Positions 12,004-23,063 of a stretch of DNA of 64,000 bases are shown piece by piece; within the stretch, counting starts at the first letter, position 1, and every line of letters begins with the position of its first letter. The DNA comes from Malachius bipustulatus (lineage: Eukaryota; Arthropoda; Insecta; Coleoptera; Melyridae), in NCBI GenBank assembly GCA_910589415.1, contig OU342637.1:34502162-34566161 (forward strand), written 5' to 3'. The position numbers and the translations under genes were made by a program. The notes under the pieces were generated by a model, which searched no databases, was not told the DNA's origin, and worked only from the letters and a program-made list of their open reading frames with translations.

Positions 12004-12280
12004 TCCTACGAGCATAACAAGACGATTTTTTATTCAATGAAACTTTAAATTCTGTTTAAAAGCGACTGTTTTACCCATCACTATTGTAGTCACGGTGAGT
12101 TCTCAGTTACCGCCCATCACTATTGCTTACATCAAACCAGTTCGGAAACGTTTTTGGTCATGCCTTATGTCACTTTGTCGCACAGTTTTGTAAACGTTGA
12201 TATTTCTAATAAAAATCAAATGGCAAACGGTATAGATAGCTATATCAGCACTTCTGGCATTCGTTTAAAACAGACGTGTA

Positions 12281-12360
12281 TGTCCAAGCGGATAAGCTCC
12301 CTGACTGTCGTTCGAAGGTACCATGGTTCAGACCACACAGTAGGGAGAGGAAACTTTTTT
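12281..12360 (+). repeat. tRNA-like sequence, possible SINE head or tRNA pseudogene
   Basis: TGTCCAAGCGGATAAG (12281-12296) resembles box A of a Leu/Ser-type tRNA. GGTTCAGACCAC (12325-12336) resembles a weak box B. A run of seven Ts at about 12355-12361 could stop polymerase III. No cloverleaf was confirmed, so this is a weak call. Confidence 0.3.
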
Positions 12361-12429
12361 TCTTCCATATAAAATATTTACAAATAATAAAATTCATAAT
12401 AAAAATTGTGACTTTAGTAACAGAGTGCA

Positions 12430-13426
12430 CTGCATACAACGTCCTCTTTCCAAGCAGAGACGAATGGGAGCGTAACTCAAACGACCTCCTCAAAGCAGAC
12501 CTCACGTGGTTTACCGACGGTTCAAAGACTCCAACGGGAGTTGGATCCGGAGCGTACGACGCTGGGTCAAGACGAGAATTCTTTGCAAACCTGGGTCAGT
12601 ACGCAACAATATTTCAGGCAGAAATTTATGCCATTGTACTCAGCGCGCAGATGCTGGTTGAAACGCACTGCACGCAGAAAACAATTAAAATCTTCTCAGA
12701 TAGCCAAGCGGCCCTAAAAGCCCTTTGCTCCATTCGTTGCAATTCCAAACTAGTATGGAACTGTCAAGCAGCACTCAATGAGGTAGCTAAAAACAATAAC
12801 TTGACTCTGGTCTGGATTCCAGGTCACTCCGGCCTTGGAGAGAACGAAATAGCCGACTCTCTGGCTAGAAGAGCAACTGAATCCAAATTTACAGGACCGG
12901 AACCTGCTCTTGGCATATCCTCAAATACTGCCAAAACAACAATAGACACCTGGGCGGAAAACAAGGTACTTCGGTACTGGCAAACTCTACCAGGATTAAC
13001 TCACTCTAAGACCTTCATTGAGGGACCCTCGAGAAACAGAGCTAAAAAGCTACTGGAACTCAAAAGGACTGACCTAAGGGCCCTAATAGGCCTATACACA
13101 GGACACTGCAAAGTGAACCACCACTTACACAGGATGAATCTAGCCGATAACGCAGAATGTCGCCTGTGTTTGGAGGATGTAGAAACAGCAGAGCATGTAC
13201 TATGCAACTGCCCCGCCTTGGGAAGAACCAGGCACTCAACGTTCGGAAAAGTACTTCTCTCTCCGAGAGACCTGGATACATTCACACCATCTAAGGTCAT
13301 TAGCTTTTTAAAAAGCAGTGGCCTGCTAGAGTGGATGTAAATTACTTAGGTATGAGCCACAATAGACCGCTTGGTCGCAGTGGAGGTGTCACTAATCGAC
13401 CCACTCATTATATAACTAAACTAAAC
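12430..13426 (+). mobile_element. 5'-truncated LINE tail with 12-bp target-site duplication
   Basis: TAACAGAGTGCA occurs at 12418-12429 and again at 13427-13438, an exact duplication. Between them lies only the 3' third of a LINE: RNase H, a C-terminal cysteine-rich segment, a 3' UTR of about 90 bases and a short CTAAA-repeat tail. Truncation at the 5' end is normal for target-primed reverse transcription. CTAAA/TAA-type tails are typical of LINEs of the I group. The open frame and perfect duplication suggest a young insertion. Confidence 0.85.
12432..13340 (+). CDS. LINE ORF2 C-terminus: RNase H domain and zinc-finger-like tail
   Basis: The frame encodes a complete-looking RNase H domain. 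Motifs in order are FTDGS (first catalytic Asp), AEIYAI (Glu), SDSQAA (Asp), and WIPGHSGLGENEIAD (His and last Asp). After it come the stretch LIGLYTGHCKVNHHL and the motif CRLCLEDVETAEHVLCNC, the CCHC-type tail seen after RNase H in I/R1-like LINEs. Such a domain removes RNA from the RNA:DNA hybrid during retrotransposition. Although the frame is open from an ATG at 12276, the first 50 or so residues come from flanking DNA left of the duplication and are not LINE sequence. EN and RT are absent, so this copy cannot move itself. Confidence 0.8.
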   Translation, partial: AYNVLFPSRDEWERNSNDLLKADLTWFTDGSKTPTGVGSGAYDAGSRREFFANLGQYATIFQAEIYAIVLSAQMLVETHCTQKTIKIFSDSQAALKALCSIRCNSKLVWNCQAALNEVAKNNNLTLVWIPGHSGLGENEIADSLARRATESKFTGPEPALGISSNTAKTTIDTWAENKVLRYWQTLPGLTHSKTFIEGPSRNRAKKLLELKRTDLRALIGLYTGHCKVNHHLHRMNLADNAECRLCLEDVETAEHVLCNCPALGRTRHSTFGKVLLSPRDLDTFTPSKVISFLKSSGLLEWM

Positions 13427-13605
13427 TAACAGAGTGCAAAGGAATCGAGCCATTGCCATAGCAACATATGAACAAGCAGTTTTATCGATAAAGTTATCCA
13501 CTTGCATTCAAGCAAATATATTTTTGCTGCAATTGAATATGCCGTAAATTTAAAAAAAAAGTTTACTTATGAGGAAAAGCAATCAAATACCGTGTTTGTT
13601 ATAAA

Positions 13606-14603
13606 TATAGGTGTCCCAGAAGGCATGAATCAAACGAAACCCATTGGTAGGGAGAGGGTTCATTTGGGATTAAAAAATCCCATAAGCAGTGGTGTGATTG
13701 TTTATGGTTTTCGAGTTATTCGCCGTTTTATGATTTTTGAAAAAATTGTTACATTCGATAAGAAAAAATAAAAATAAAAAATTTGCTTCTCTTTTGTAAA
13801 TGAACTTCTACGCTATGTTTACGGTATGTTTCAAAATAACGTCTTATTCTTACAGTTGTTATTTTGAAATTGTTCTTTGCGTATTAAGCGATGATGACGT
13901 TTTATAAAGTTTTTATTAAAAAAAATAAATAAATAAGTAAGAAAATTTGTGGAGCACGAATTTAATAGTGAAAAATTCTTGTTCCATAAATTTTCTGATT
14001 TACTTTTTTTAATGAAAACTTTATAACACGTCATCATCGTAGACTTAATATGCGTAGGTACTGTAAATAAACGTAATTGAAACACATTTTTATTGTTCAT
14101 ATTAGCTAGGACGATCATTTTCAAAATTTAACATTTTCGACTAATTTTGGAAAATTATCATTTTGACTGGATAAAATCTAATGAGCAATAGGCAATAAGT
14201 GACGTTAGTTATAGTGAAATTAGTAGTAGTGACACTTGGCTATAAGGGCATTAAACGTAGAAGTTTTTCTGAATAATGTTCACGTTTTCTGTGCGTTATT
14301 TTTTTTTTATGCGTCACCAAATTATCATGAAGATTTTTTTAAGACACTAAAATCGAAGAAAAATGGCCTATACTAATATGCAAAGAACAATTCATAAATA
14401 ACAATAATAAGAAGACGTTGTTCTGAAACATTGATGAGGTAGAAGTTTATTTTCAACATTTTTTTCTTTAACAATTAAAAAAAAAAATCATAAAATGGCG
14501 AATAAAAAAAACGTAAACTACTTATGGGATTTTTTATGTTCCAAATGACCCCTCCCCCTTCCACATGGTTTCGTTTGATCCATGCCTTCTGGGACACCCT
14601 ATT
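13606..14603. repeat. palindromic foldback element, family G
   Basis: It begins TATAGGTGTCCCAGAAGGCA and ends TGCCTTCTGGGACACCCTAT. The arms share mirrored GGTTTCGTTTGATCCATGCC and ATCCCATAAG segments, and an inner pair near 13890 and 14030 (GATGATGACGTTTTATAAAG against its mirror). About 998 bp. The short frames in it are arm sequence and not genes. Confidence 0.8.
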
Positions 14604-15750
14604 AATGCTATTATTTGCAAAACTTCCAATTAAACGATTTCCTTCAGTGGATTACACACTGAATTGTCTTATTTCAATTAAAGGATTTAATTCAGTGAAT
14701 GAAAACTTAATATTGGTATTTATATCGTAATTTGTAAGGGGTGATTCCTGAAGCCCGTCTCTATGGCACCAAGAAAAGCCCTGATCACAGTTAAAGTCAT
14801 ACTCATAAATCAGTCAGAATGAAATTACATTATCATGGTTCAAGGTGTTTTAAGGTCCTTGAGCCTGTCGATTGACATGCTCCTGGGGAGAGGACCTGGA
14901 AGGAAGGAATTATTTCAAATACTCAATCGAGTCTCGCTTGAGCGTGAATTCAGTTCAAAGTTAAAAAACTTCATTCAAAGTGAATGTTAAGTTTGGCTTG
15001 TATTTGTTTGCCTAGGGGATTATTATCTTTAATTAATAAGACTGAGTTGATAATTATCATAAAATTAAAGAAGAAATAGAACGTAATATGAAATGTAAAC
15101 TTATTATTGAGTTTGCCTTCTATTATTTTTCTTGAGAATTAGGTATATCTTTCATAGATATCTCTTGGTGGAATGCGTGGTATGTATTAGGATTTGGCTA
15201 CATATTTCTGCGTACAGAGAGGATGGATTGTTTTTTGAATTCGGGCTCTCGTTGATAATGGTGGATAAGTGTACGATTGATAAATAATTATCGAGCTGTA
15301 TTGCAAAAAGTAAATTGTGACACCCTAAAAAACCCCCACCATCCTCCATCCAGCAGTTACCGCAATCATCAGGAGCGGGTTTACTGTCATGACCGGTATC
15401 GGTTGCTCTCGTCATCAGAACCGATTGGTGAGGCTGAGTGAAGTTGGCACCCCTAAGTACGAATGCCCAATTTTTTAAAAAATTGACAGCCTGCATCAAA
15501 TGCGAATTTTTATAAAACTCATACGGCATTTGTTAATGACGAGCTTTCACACTTCGTCACAAATTAATGAGCAAAAAATTATGATAAACTCACATCACAT
15601 ATTGCAGTAGATCTATAACAAATTTTTAGAGGTTGTGAAATTTTCGGTTCAACGCCTGTATTACCTTTTGCGTTACTAAAATTTTTTTGCAAGAGAAAAT
15701 TATTAGATCGGATCATGTGTATCTATTAAAAAAAAGAGAACATTGTTGTT
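14604..15750. other. about 1.1 kb without assigned gene
   Basis: Contains a more GC-rich patch at 15318-15460 with the dyad-like tract CGGTATCGGTTGCTCTCG and a minus-strand frame of 125 codons (15152-15529). That frame matches no family I know and was not annotated as a gene. The rest is AT-rich. Confidence 0.35.
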
Positions 15751-15759
15751 GTTTCCAGG

Positions 15760-15838
15760 CAAAACATCTAATGAAAAGATTGACGTAAATAATCCAAACT
15801 GGATAAACCGAGCTGAAGCTTTTGATAGCTCTACGATC
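15760..15838 (+). other. possible exon-like fragment after a 3' splice-site-like sequence
   Basis: A pyrimidine-rich tract ending TTGTTGTTTCCAG stands before GCAAAACATC. The following frame reads GKTSNEKIDVNNPNW and then NRAEAFDSSTI up to a TGA. No domain is recognised and no other exon was found. It may be a stray exon of a host gene, a decayed element, or chance. Confidence 0.2.
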
Positions 15839-17040
15839 TGATGTTGTGAAGCAAAATAGGAAACATTTCAAAATTTATTATATCCGGAAGTAATCCAACT
15901 CGTATGCAAGAAGAAATCCATAAAAACTTCACCCATTTATAACAGTGATAACTTTGTAATGCTCCAACTTGAAACTGAATTAATCCAGGAATGATCGTAC
16001 CAGTTCGAAGAGAGAAAGTCGTTAAATCAAGTACTTCAGTAATCACTGTTTGGTACATATGACGATTTAAGGGTGATTTAATGCCAGGAGAATCAGGGAG
16101 AAGTGCTCAATTATTACACTGGATAAAACCCTCCAATTAAATGTAATTATCTCACTCTAATGTATTATTCTAGGATTGTTAAATCTTTTATTGCTTAGCT
16201 AGTCGTGACATAGAATTATGTTTAGAGAGACCACTTTATATACGAGTATTTATTGTGTATCATGCGTCGTGTATAATTAATTAAAATGTGTTTTATCCCC
16301 TCCAATGATGGTGAATGTAGTTTGGTCATGGTTTGTTAAACTGTTTACCAGTTGTTTGGAAGGGCACAGATAATACGTTGCGGTTTTTATTCAAACGGAA
16401 CAAAAAACTGTAGATAATTTCAACAGAAATACCCTGTACATTATTTTGGTGTACATTATACACATAGGTTATGTATAAATCTAATTATAGAAATAAAGAG
16501 AAACATATTATTGGCTTTGTAATCTATAAATGATTAGATATAATATCCTTAACCTACTACAATTCCAAATTCATTGATTCACTTCCAATTGCCTAAATGA
16601 TAAATTCAAGGGGTATATTTCTAATACCCGTCCCTTTCTAATTCATTAATGATCGTACAAATCTACGTAGGTATCCGATATCTATCCAATTAGGTTTAAT
16701 GATTTGAATATCGGGAACTTTGTAGTGAACATTATAATCTACAAAATCATTATCGTTATGCTTGTTTTGACGAATAAGTGAAACATTAACTGAAGGGATT
16801 ATTTTGTAATTACGTCAGCCAAATTACTACTAAAAAGTTTTTTTTCTAGGGCATTCGATTCAAAAATAGCTCGAGAAGATGAGAGAAGATTGATAAAAGT
16901 GTCTGTTGTAAATAATGCTTGAGAAGAAACTAACTTATAATAATTAAAACTTGAAAAACTCAGGAAGAGGTCGAAAAACGACCGAGTGGAAAAGCGGATA
17001 GAGAACAGCCGTATAGTTAAATCCATGCTGATGTGGAATT
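15839..17040. other. no gene seen
   Basis: AT-rich sequence with short chance frames on both strands. One CCCTGTACATT box occurs at about 16432, and no mirror partner was found for it. Confidence 0.4.
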
Positions 17041-17501
17041 TAACCTAGGACGACTTGGAAGTCTAAAACGAAGCATCCATACAATCCAACAATCGAACTT
17101 TTGGGGACCGTTTTCGAAAACCGAATAATCAGCCGAAATTCCAATTTCGGTCAATTGGCCACCTCGAAGCTGCTATTTGAGTCCGTTGGACTATTTTTTG
17201 TGGGGAGCCGTTAAGGACAAATGTTACGCAAATCATCCAGAGACGATTGAGGCTTTGAAACGTGAAATCTAAGTTGCCATTGACGAGATTGAAGCCCGAA
17301 CAATCGAAAAAGTATTGAAAAATTGGGTTGATCGGATGGGGTACTGTCGGGCCAGCCGTGGCAGCCATTTAAATGAAATTGTGTTTCATTCATAAATTCC
17401 AATGTCCAATCTTTCTAATAAAACTGGAAATTTGAAAAAATATTCACTAGTTTCGTTTTTATTGAATTTTCAAAATGTAACTTTTATATGGTCCACCTGT
17501 A
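17040..17501 (+). pseudogene. Tc1/mariner-class transposase C-terminus and 3' terminal repeat
   Basis: From 17099 to a TAA at 17395 the frame gives NWPPRSCYLSPLDYFLWG, then AVKDKCYANHPETIEALK and NWVDRMGYCRASRG. This is the end of an IS630/Tc1/mariner-type DDE transposase; the WPPRS...PLDYFLWG segment precedes or carries the third acidic position. Two in-frame stops (about 17117 and 17276) break it. About 100 bases downstream the sequence ends ATATGGTCCACCTGTA (17486-17501), so the terminal repeat read inward is TACAGGTGGACC. The 5' part of the element is not recognisable. Confidence 0.75.
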
Positions 17502-17763
17502 CCTGCAATCCCTTCTAAGCATACTTCAGGGTTGAAAAAAATTCAAAATATGTAGTTTCATTGACAGTTAATATTTACCAATTTTCGTGTCTTTAGCTTA
17601 ATATACAGAGAAAATAAAAAATAAAAACCATTTTTTTTTATTCTTCGGAGGGGTGTAATTTTTTCTGGGAGGGTTTTTCCGAAAAATTCTATACCAAATA
17701 TCCTCCTTAATTTTCATCACAGAATCACCCCTTAATTTTTTCGGTGTTATTTAGATACAACCT

Positions 17764-18160
17764 GTATAGGGTGTTATTTAAGTATGTGGCCAAACTCCAA
17801 GGGGTGCTTCTTTAAGTAATTCTAGGAAGAAAAGCTCATATAAACATGGTTCTGAAAATGCATAGTTTTTACGATACAGGGTGTCAAACTTAAAAAAAAA
17901 AATTGGTGTTCGTAAATATCTCAATACTCTTTTATTCGATTTTGTTGAAATTTGGCAATTATGTTTGTAGTAACAAGAGGATAATTGAGCCTCAATTATT
18001 ATTATAATTATTAAGTCCAATGGCGTCACGGAAGACAGTCTAACTAATATTTCAACAAAATGTTCGCATTTTCGGACCCAATATGAACTTTTCTTCTTGA
18101 AATCACTTAAAGAAGCACGCCTTGGAGTTTGGCCACATACTCTTAAATAACACCCTGTAT
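17764..18160. repeat. palindromic foldback element, family H
   Basis: GTATAGGGTGTTATTTAAGT at the left is mirrored by CTTAAATAACACCCTGTATA at the right. TGGCCAAACTCCAAGG and CTTGGAGTTTGGCCA are mirrored further in. About 400 bp, non-coding, TA at the ends. Confidence 0.85.
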
Positions 18161-18823
18161 ATACCTGTGCGTTTGAAGAACAACTATCGTTCTAATTCCT
18201 GAACTCTCACGTTGATCTATGAAACGTTTTAACCATCACACATAATTACCTTTAAGAATTTTCTATTGTATATTAGGGAAGGATAACGAACCATCCCTTA
18301 TTGATCCTTTGATCGCCAGACTAAGTAAACTTGACATTCCAGTAACGATGAAAGTGGCGACAAGATGTTTATAACTTATTTATAAAGCAAATTTGATCAA
18401 ACAAGCGAAGAGAGTATGAAATGAATAATTGAACCACTAAAGATCAAGGGCTGAAAATAATATTACTTACTGCAGAGATAGGTAAAAAACTAACATCAAG
18501 ATGATTATTATTTGCTATTTATAATATCTATAAATAGCAAATTTTCTTTGAACGGCGGTAAAATTAAAAATTTCTTGCTTGTTAATTTTATTTTGCTCCA
18601 ATATTGATTCGTAATTATATTAGGCACAGTAAGCACCCTTCCTCCCAAATATAAAGGGACGAATTGGTGACCTAATTTACATAAAATAAAATTTACCCCA
18701 AGGATTGCTTCGAATTTACAATAATTACGTCTGTAGAGTATTATTTACATTTTATTATTTACCTTTAAATTCTTTATAACTAAATAAATTAGTGCAATTA
18801 ACATAAAATCCACTCTAGTTGGT
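18161..18823. other. no gene seen
   Basis: AT-rich sequence. A small dyad (GCTATTTATAATATCTATAA with AATAGCAAAT after it) lies at about 18514-18541. Nothing else was recognised. Confidence 0.4.
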
Positions 18824-19037
18824 ATCAAATTTCTGACGAAATGAGTCAAATTGTTTTCAAAAGAATGACCGACCTACGTCTTTTGGTATTCCGAACATAT
18901 TAAACTACCCTGTAAATATTTTGAATCTCCTAATCGTTTTAGAGAGAAATGTTTAATTTATCATTTGTTAAGGTCAAAAATCTGCTTTTTTTACAGGTAT
19001 GTTGAAACTAAATTTGTGACGTCATTTTAATTATTTC
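18824..19037 (+). repeat. dispersed repeat, copy 1 of 2
   Basis: This stretch is about 80-90% similar by eye to 25963-26230: ATCAAATTTCTGACGAAATG, then AAAGAATGACCGAC, a CTACCCTGTAAATATTTT box, AGAGAGAAATGTT and GTGACGTCATTTTAATTATT. Both copies are in the same orientation. The CCCTGTA box suggests kinship with the CAGGGTG elements. No coding capacity. Confidence 0.7.
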
Positions 19038-19292
19038 CTTGACTTTAAGAAATATCGATACAATTGAATGAAGATTATTAGAGAATTTTCATATTGATTT
19101 GTTGAACACACGCACCATTTGAAGGCATCCTTTATGAGAAGAATATTGAGGTAAAAATAGGTCTATTGTCTATTCAATCGTGGCATACTATCATTGTTTT
19201 GCTCTTTTGCTCCTTGGTTGACACCAACTATACGTGCCATGATGAGGCTGAGGGAGACGCCGTTGTCCAAGTAAAAGAAGAAAAAAATATTT

Positions 19293-19690
19293 TTGACTAT
19301 AATTTACTATAAAGATCTCAGGAATACTGTTACCAGTGCGATCAAAAGAGAAAAGTTAGCTTATCTAGTCCATAGATTAAAGGCTCGTGACTCCAAGAAT
19401 CTCCGGAAAAACATAAGATGCAGGCTTATGGCATGCCCGATAAATTCTGCTTGTGGCTTGCGAGTTATCTCGGAGATCGCTCATTACAGGTGGCAGTCGA
19501 TGGAGTTCTTTCTGAGACCTTTTCCATCAATGCCGGAGTGCCTCAGGGATCTATTTTATCTCCGATTCTCTTCCAAATATTTATCAACGACTTGCTTGAA
19601 ACAACAAAAAATCCAATATACAGTTTTGCCGATGACAGTACTCATATCTCACATTGTAATGAAGTCGTGAATTTTCGACTTCATTTTCTA
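19293..19690 (+). pseudogene. LINE reverse transcriptase relic, 5' half of a split copy
   Basis: The first part reads as the region upstream of LINE RT domains (YKDLRNTVTSAIKREKLAYL). At about 19412 the frame changes and an internal deletion joins it to RT motifs: DKFCLWLASYLGDRSLQV, GVPQGSILSPILFQIFINDL and YSFADDST. FADD holds the catalytic aspartates. Coding stops making sense near 19690. The sequence expected next (thumb region) is found at 22333, so the copy was probably split by the material at about 19700-22320. Non-functional. Confidence 0.75.
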
Positions 19691-19699
19691 GTCAGCTGC

Positions 19700-20035
19700 C
19701 TCCAATAATAGTTTTCATTTATTCCAAAAATCATTAGGATCGATTCATGCATTTTCGTCAAATAATAAAACCATTATTATTGATTCCGCAAATCATTTAT
19801 CAGTTTTTTTATGAACAGACCAAAATTTAAGCGAGCTGAATCGAGGCAGTTGACTACAAATTCGGAAGCCACACCGCTGATACCAGCGTTATCACCGTAG
19901 GTAAAAACTAAATGAACCGTTTTTATACTCCGCGTCCCATCAGAAAAACGGTGATTAGTGAACCCAGGCGATATGAAAATCATATAAAACCACGGACATT
20001 TTGGCTTCAAAATTACTTCCGAACCGGCGTTCTTA
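19700..20035. other. unassigned segment inside the split LINE
   Basis: A plus-strand stretch gives NRPKFKRAESRQLTTNSEA, which may be coding residue of some element, but no family is recognised. It leads into the GC-rich LTR-like segment. Confidence 0.3.
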
Positions 20036-21180
20036 GTGTGTAGTAGAGTTTAAGACGTCCGTTCCGGTGCTGTTACAGTTAGTTTAGTTCGAGAGTGCCA
20101 AAGTTCTGCAAGTTAGACCGAGAACCGATCCGATCCTCCTGCGCTTCCGTGCTAAGGTAGGTGATAATTGATACCAGCCGTAATTGTTCCACTGTATTTG
20201 GTTGTGTCACGATCATCCCCGAACATCCTTCATTAGTCCTTCCCCTCTGCTCATTACTGGCCCCCGCTGTGGCAACAAAGGCTCCGTTATTGTCGTGAGA
20301 TTGTCAGCCCCGGCGACGCAGGGGGTAATCTCGCGGTGGTAGCGTGGTCTGGTGCTAGTCAACAGCCCATCGACACCTGTGTTCCGCTGGAGTAACGAAG
20401 GTCCCGTCTTTGTCGTGAGATTGTCAGCCCCGGCGACGCAGGGGGTAATCTCACGGTGGCGGCGAGGCCTGGTACTCGTACCAACAGCACGCCGAATCCC
20501 GGCCCCTCCAGTCCAGTAAGACACGCCACACAGCGGCTTCACCGCGCCGACCCGATTTTCATATTCGCACCCGCCGTAAATAGCACCACCTTGCATTACC
20601 AGGAGATACCTTTTTATCCGACCGGGGTTTAAACCGCCTCCGACGACCGCAACTCGCCTCATGCCGTTTTGCTTCGCAACCCATAAGTTAGTTGACCCGT
20701 AAGGTTAGGAATTTTGATAATTGTTTATTCGACTGAATTAACCTGTTTAATTTTCTTTATTCTATTGTAAATAGTGATTTTTGGCGAGAATAAAATTGTT
20801 TATAACATAGTCCACGAATCTCCTTTCTTACCACAACCGACCGTGAACCTGGAACCAAGTGATACTCGCATAACAACTTGACTCCACGGGAGTGCCATCG
20901 AAAACGCGGAGAGCGCCTAAAGACCGCTCCTCCGTGTCCGCCGCTGTGATAACCTCATCTGACCCCTGGCACTATCCGTCTTCTCCACAGAGTTACCCTG
21001 GGACAAGGGTACGACAAACGTACCACCTGTGTGACAACCCAGGTAGTTGGGAAAGGAAAGCGAGACCATTTCCCCTGGGGAGTAAACCCTCTACAAAAAT
21101 CTGGCGCCCGAGCAATCCGTCCGTTCTCTGTCAGTTTCCCGGACAGCCGGAGTTGTCGTCACAACATCAAAATATGAATG
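20036..21180 (+). mobile_element. GC-rich LTR-like segment with putative primer-binding site
   Basis: The segment is clearly more GC-rich than its surroundings. A TGTGTAGTAGAG start at about 20037, an AATAAA signal near 20789, a CTCTACA end near 21093 and then TGGCGCCCGAGC at 21112 make the pattern of an LTR plus primer-binding site. Ten bases of that site match the 3' end complement of a Lys tRNA. It is cut at 21190 by a palindrome, so gag and pol are not present. LTR status is inferred, and the long frames here are probably not genes. Confidence 0.4.
20260..20480. repeat. internal tandem duplication, period 120 bp
   Basis: TGTCGTGAGATTGTCAGCCC starts at 20291 and again at 20411. The following CGGCGACGCAGGGGGTAATC is also identical in both copies. 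The flanking sequence is diverged. Two copies only, inside the LTR-like segment. Confidence 0.85.
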
Positions 21181-21189
21181 CCTGTAATA

Positions 21190-22190
21190 TACAGGGTGCA
21201 CCATGTATCCTTCTCTATATTGCTATCTCTTAACGCTAACAGATACAGGGTCGGTTAAACGAGTCCAAAGAAGCGCAATTTTGTGGCCATCTCGAATCCA
21301 TCGAGACATACAAGATATCTGTGACCGTTCCTGAAATATCCTGAAAAAACTGAAAAATCGAGATTACTTATTTTTTCCATATCTTTTTTATTATTGGAGA
21401 TTAATGAATAATTTTTTGTGGGCTTACATAAGTCGGCAAGTGCTACCCATCTGACATTTCAAAAATTTTCAAAGCCGACTAGATCCCAGGATTTTCATAG
21501 TCAACTTTCGTTTTCCTTATGGCCATCATATTGTTTTTTTATGTTTTTCGGTATAAAAAAAAATCATAAAAACAAAAAATTGTTAAACTTCAAAAAATAA
21601 ATTAAAAAAAATTTATTCTTCTTTTTTCTTTACAAAAAAGACAACTTTTTAGACCGAATTTCATAGATAAATAATTAAAAAACCATAAGGCAAGCACTAT
21701 TTTGGCGTATGTTACAAATGTTGACGTTTTTCGACGATTTTTTTTGTTTTTCTTTGAAAAAAGAAGAATAAAAATAAAAAAAATTTTTTTTTGAAGTTTA
21801 TTAGTTTTTGGTTTTCATTATTTTTTTCATATCGAACGACATAAAAAAATAATATGGCGGCCATAAGAAAAACGAAAGTTGACTGTGAAAACTCTTGAAT
21901 CTAGTCGGCCTTGGAAATTTTTGAAATGTCAGATGGACAGCTCTTGCCGACTTATGTAAGCCCACAAAAAATTATTTATTAATCTCCAATAATAAAAAAG
22001 ATATGGCAAAAATAAGAAATCTCGATTTTTCTGTTTTTTCAGGATATTTCAGGAACGGCCACAGATATCTTGTATTATGTCTTGACGAGATGGCCACAAA
22101 ACTGCGCATCTTTTCTCTAATTTAACCGACCTTGTATCTCTCAGTGTTCAAGAGATAGCAATATAGAAAAGGATACATGGTGCACCATAT
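21190..22190. repeat. palindromic foldback element, family A copy 2
   Basis: It starts TACAGGGTGCACCATGTATC and follows the copy at 9281-10285 closely over its whole length. Its right terminus has decayed to GGTGCACCATATA, losing the CCCTGTA end. ATATAGACC repeats three times just after it (22188-22208). It sits inside the LTR-like segment, within the split LINE. Confidence 0.9.
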
Positions 22191-22332
22191 AGACCATATA
22201 GACCATAGAAGTAGAATGTAAAAATCAGAGGAACAAAATAATGTAAGAAATAGAAGTCAGAAATAGTCACCACAAAATTATGTAGAATAAATTAGTAAAT
22301 GAACTGCAATAAACTATCAAACTATCTTCTTA

Positions 22333-23040
22333 TACATTAGATGCGCGCACATCTAGCAAGCAAGAAGTTGCCGTACTTAACAATGACTTGCAAGACATTA
22401 TAGCTTGGGGCGATAGAAACCGAGTTCAATTTAATGCTGGAAAAACCCAAGCAGTCATCTTCTCCAAAAAGGCCAACGTTTTGGAGCCAGATATGGTGAT
22501 GGCGGGACACTCTATTACTCCAGCGTCATCTCTTCGTTTACTTGGAGTGAGCCTCGGAGCGAACATGTCTTGGCATGATCATGTTGCTGGTCTGGCGAAG
22601 AGTGCTTCTCAAAAACTTGGAACACTGATTAGGGACCCAGATTTGACAAAAAATTTAGAGAACATTAAAGATGAGTAGCTGACCTGAGTCTGTTTTACAG
22701 ATATTTTTATGGAAAGTTTTCAAAAGACGTGGCCCGCTTGATCCCATCTAGAACAAGACCGGGCAGAAATACGCGTCGAGCCGCAGACGCTAATCCATAT
22801 CAGGTTCAGCTCGTTACACCTCGTACCACCCTATTTCAGACTTCTTTTAAGTATAGAACCGCATCACTTTGGAATAGCATTCCAAAGGGCGTGTTTCCCG
22901 AAGTATACAACCTACAGCGATTCAAGGCCAACGTGAATCGACATCTCCGCTCCCAGAGCGTCATAGGGATTTCCTTGCAGTGCATGTGCATTTTCAATAA
23001 AAAAAAAAATAAAAAAATAAAAATAAAGAAAAATAAAATG
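22333..23040 (+). pseudogene. LINE thumb/C-terminal relic with A-rich tail, 3' half of the split copy
   Basis: A frame beginning TLDARTSSKQEVAVLNNDLQ continues with WGDRNRVQFNAGKTQAVIFS and LRLLGVSLG, the region after the FADD motif in non-LTR RTs. After a frameshift near 22670 it resumes as the usual C-terminus (ANPYQVQLVTPRT, YRTASLWNSIP, FPEVYNLQRFKANVNRHL). It ends with an A-rich tail of AAAT/AAAAT repeats at about 22999-23035. It probably belongs with 19293-19690. A short copy of its 3' end occurs at 43437-43485. Confidence 0.75.
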
Positions 23041-23050
23041 TTTATTTATA

Positions 23051-23063
23051 GTATATATTATAT
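23051..23063. repeat. candidate target duplication, left copy
   Basis: GTATATATTATAT here is repeated at 24891-24903, just beyond the right end of the Penelope-like palindrome. It is AT-rich, and 34 bases separate it from the palindrome's left edge, so chance cannot be excluded. Confidence 0.4.

Noticed and set aside
15385..15420. Second hammerhead candidate (CTGATGACGAGAGC on the minus strand)
   Set aside because: No GAAA follows the possible stem II, so the core is incomplete.
15152..15529. 125-codon minus-strand frame
   Set aside because: No domain, no splice or promoter context and no match known to me; treated as chance.
20213..20662. 149-codon minus-strand frame in GC-rich DNA
   Set aside because: It spans the 120-bp tandem duplication of the LTR-like segment. 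GC-rich DNA has few stops, and no domain is seen.
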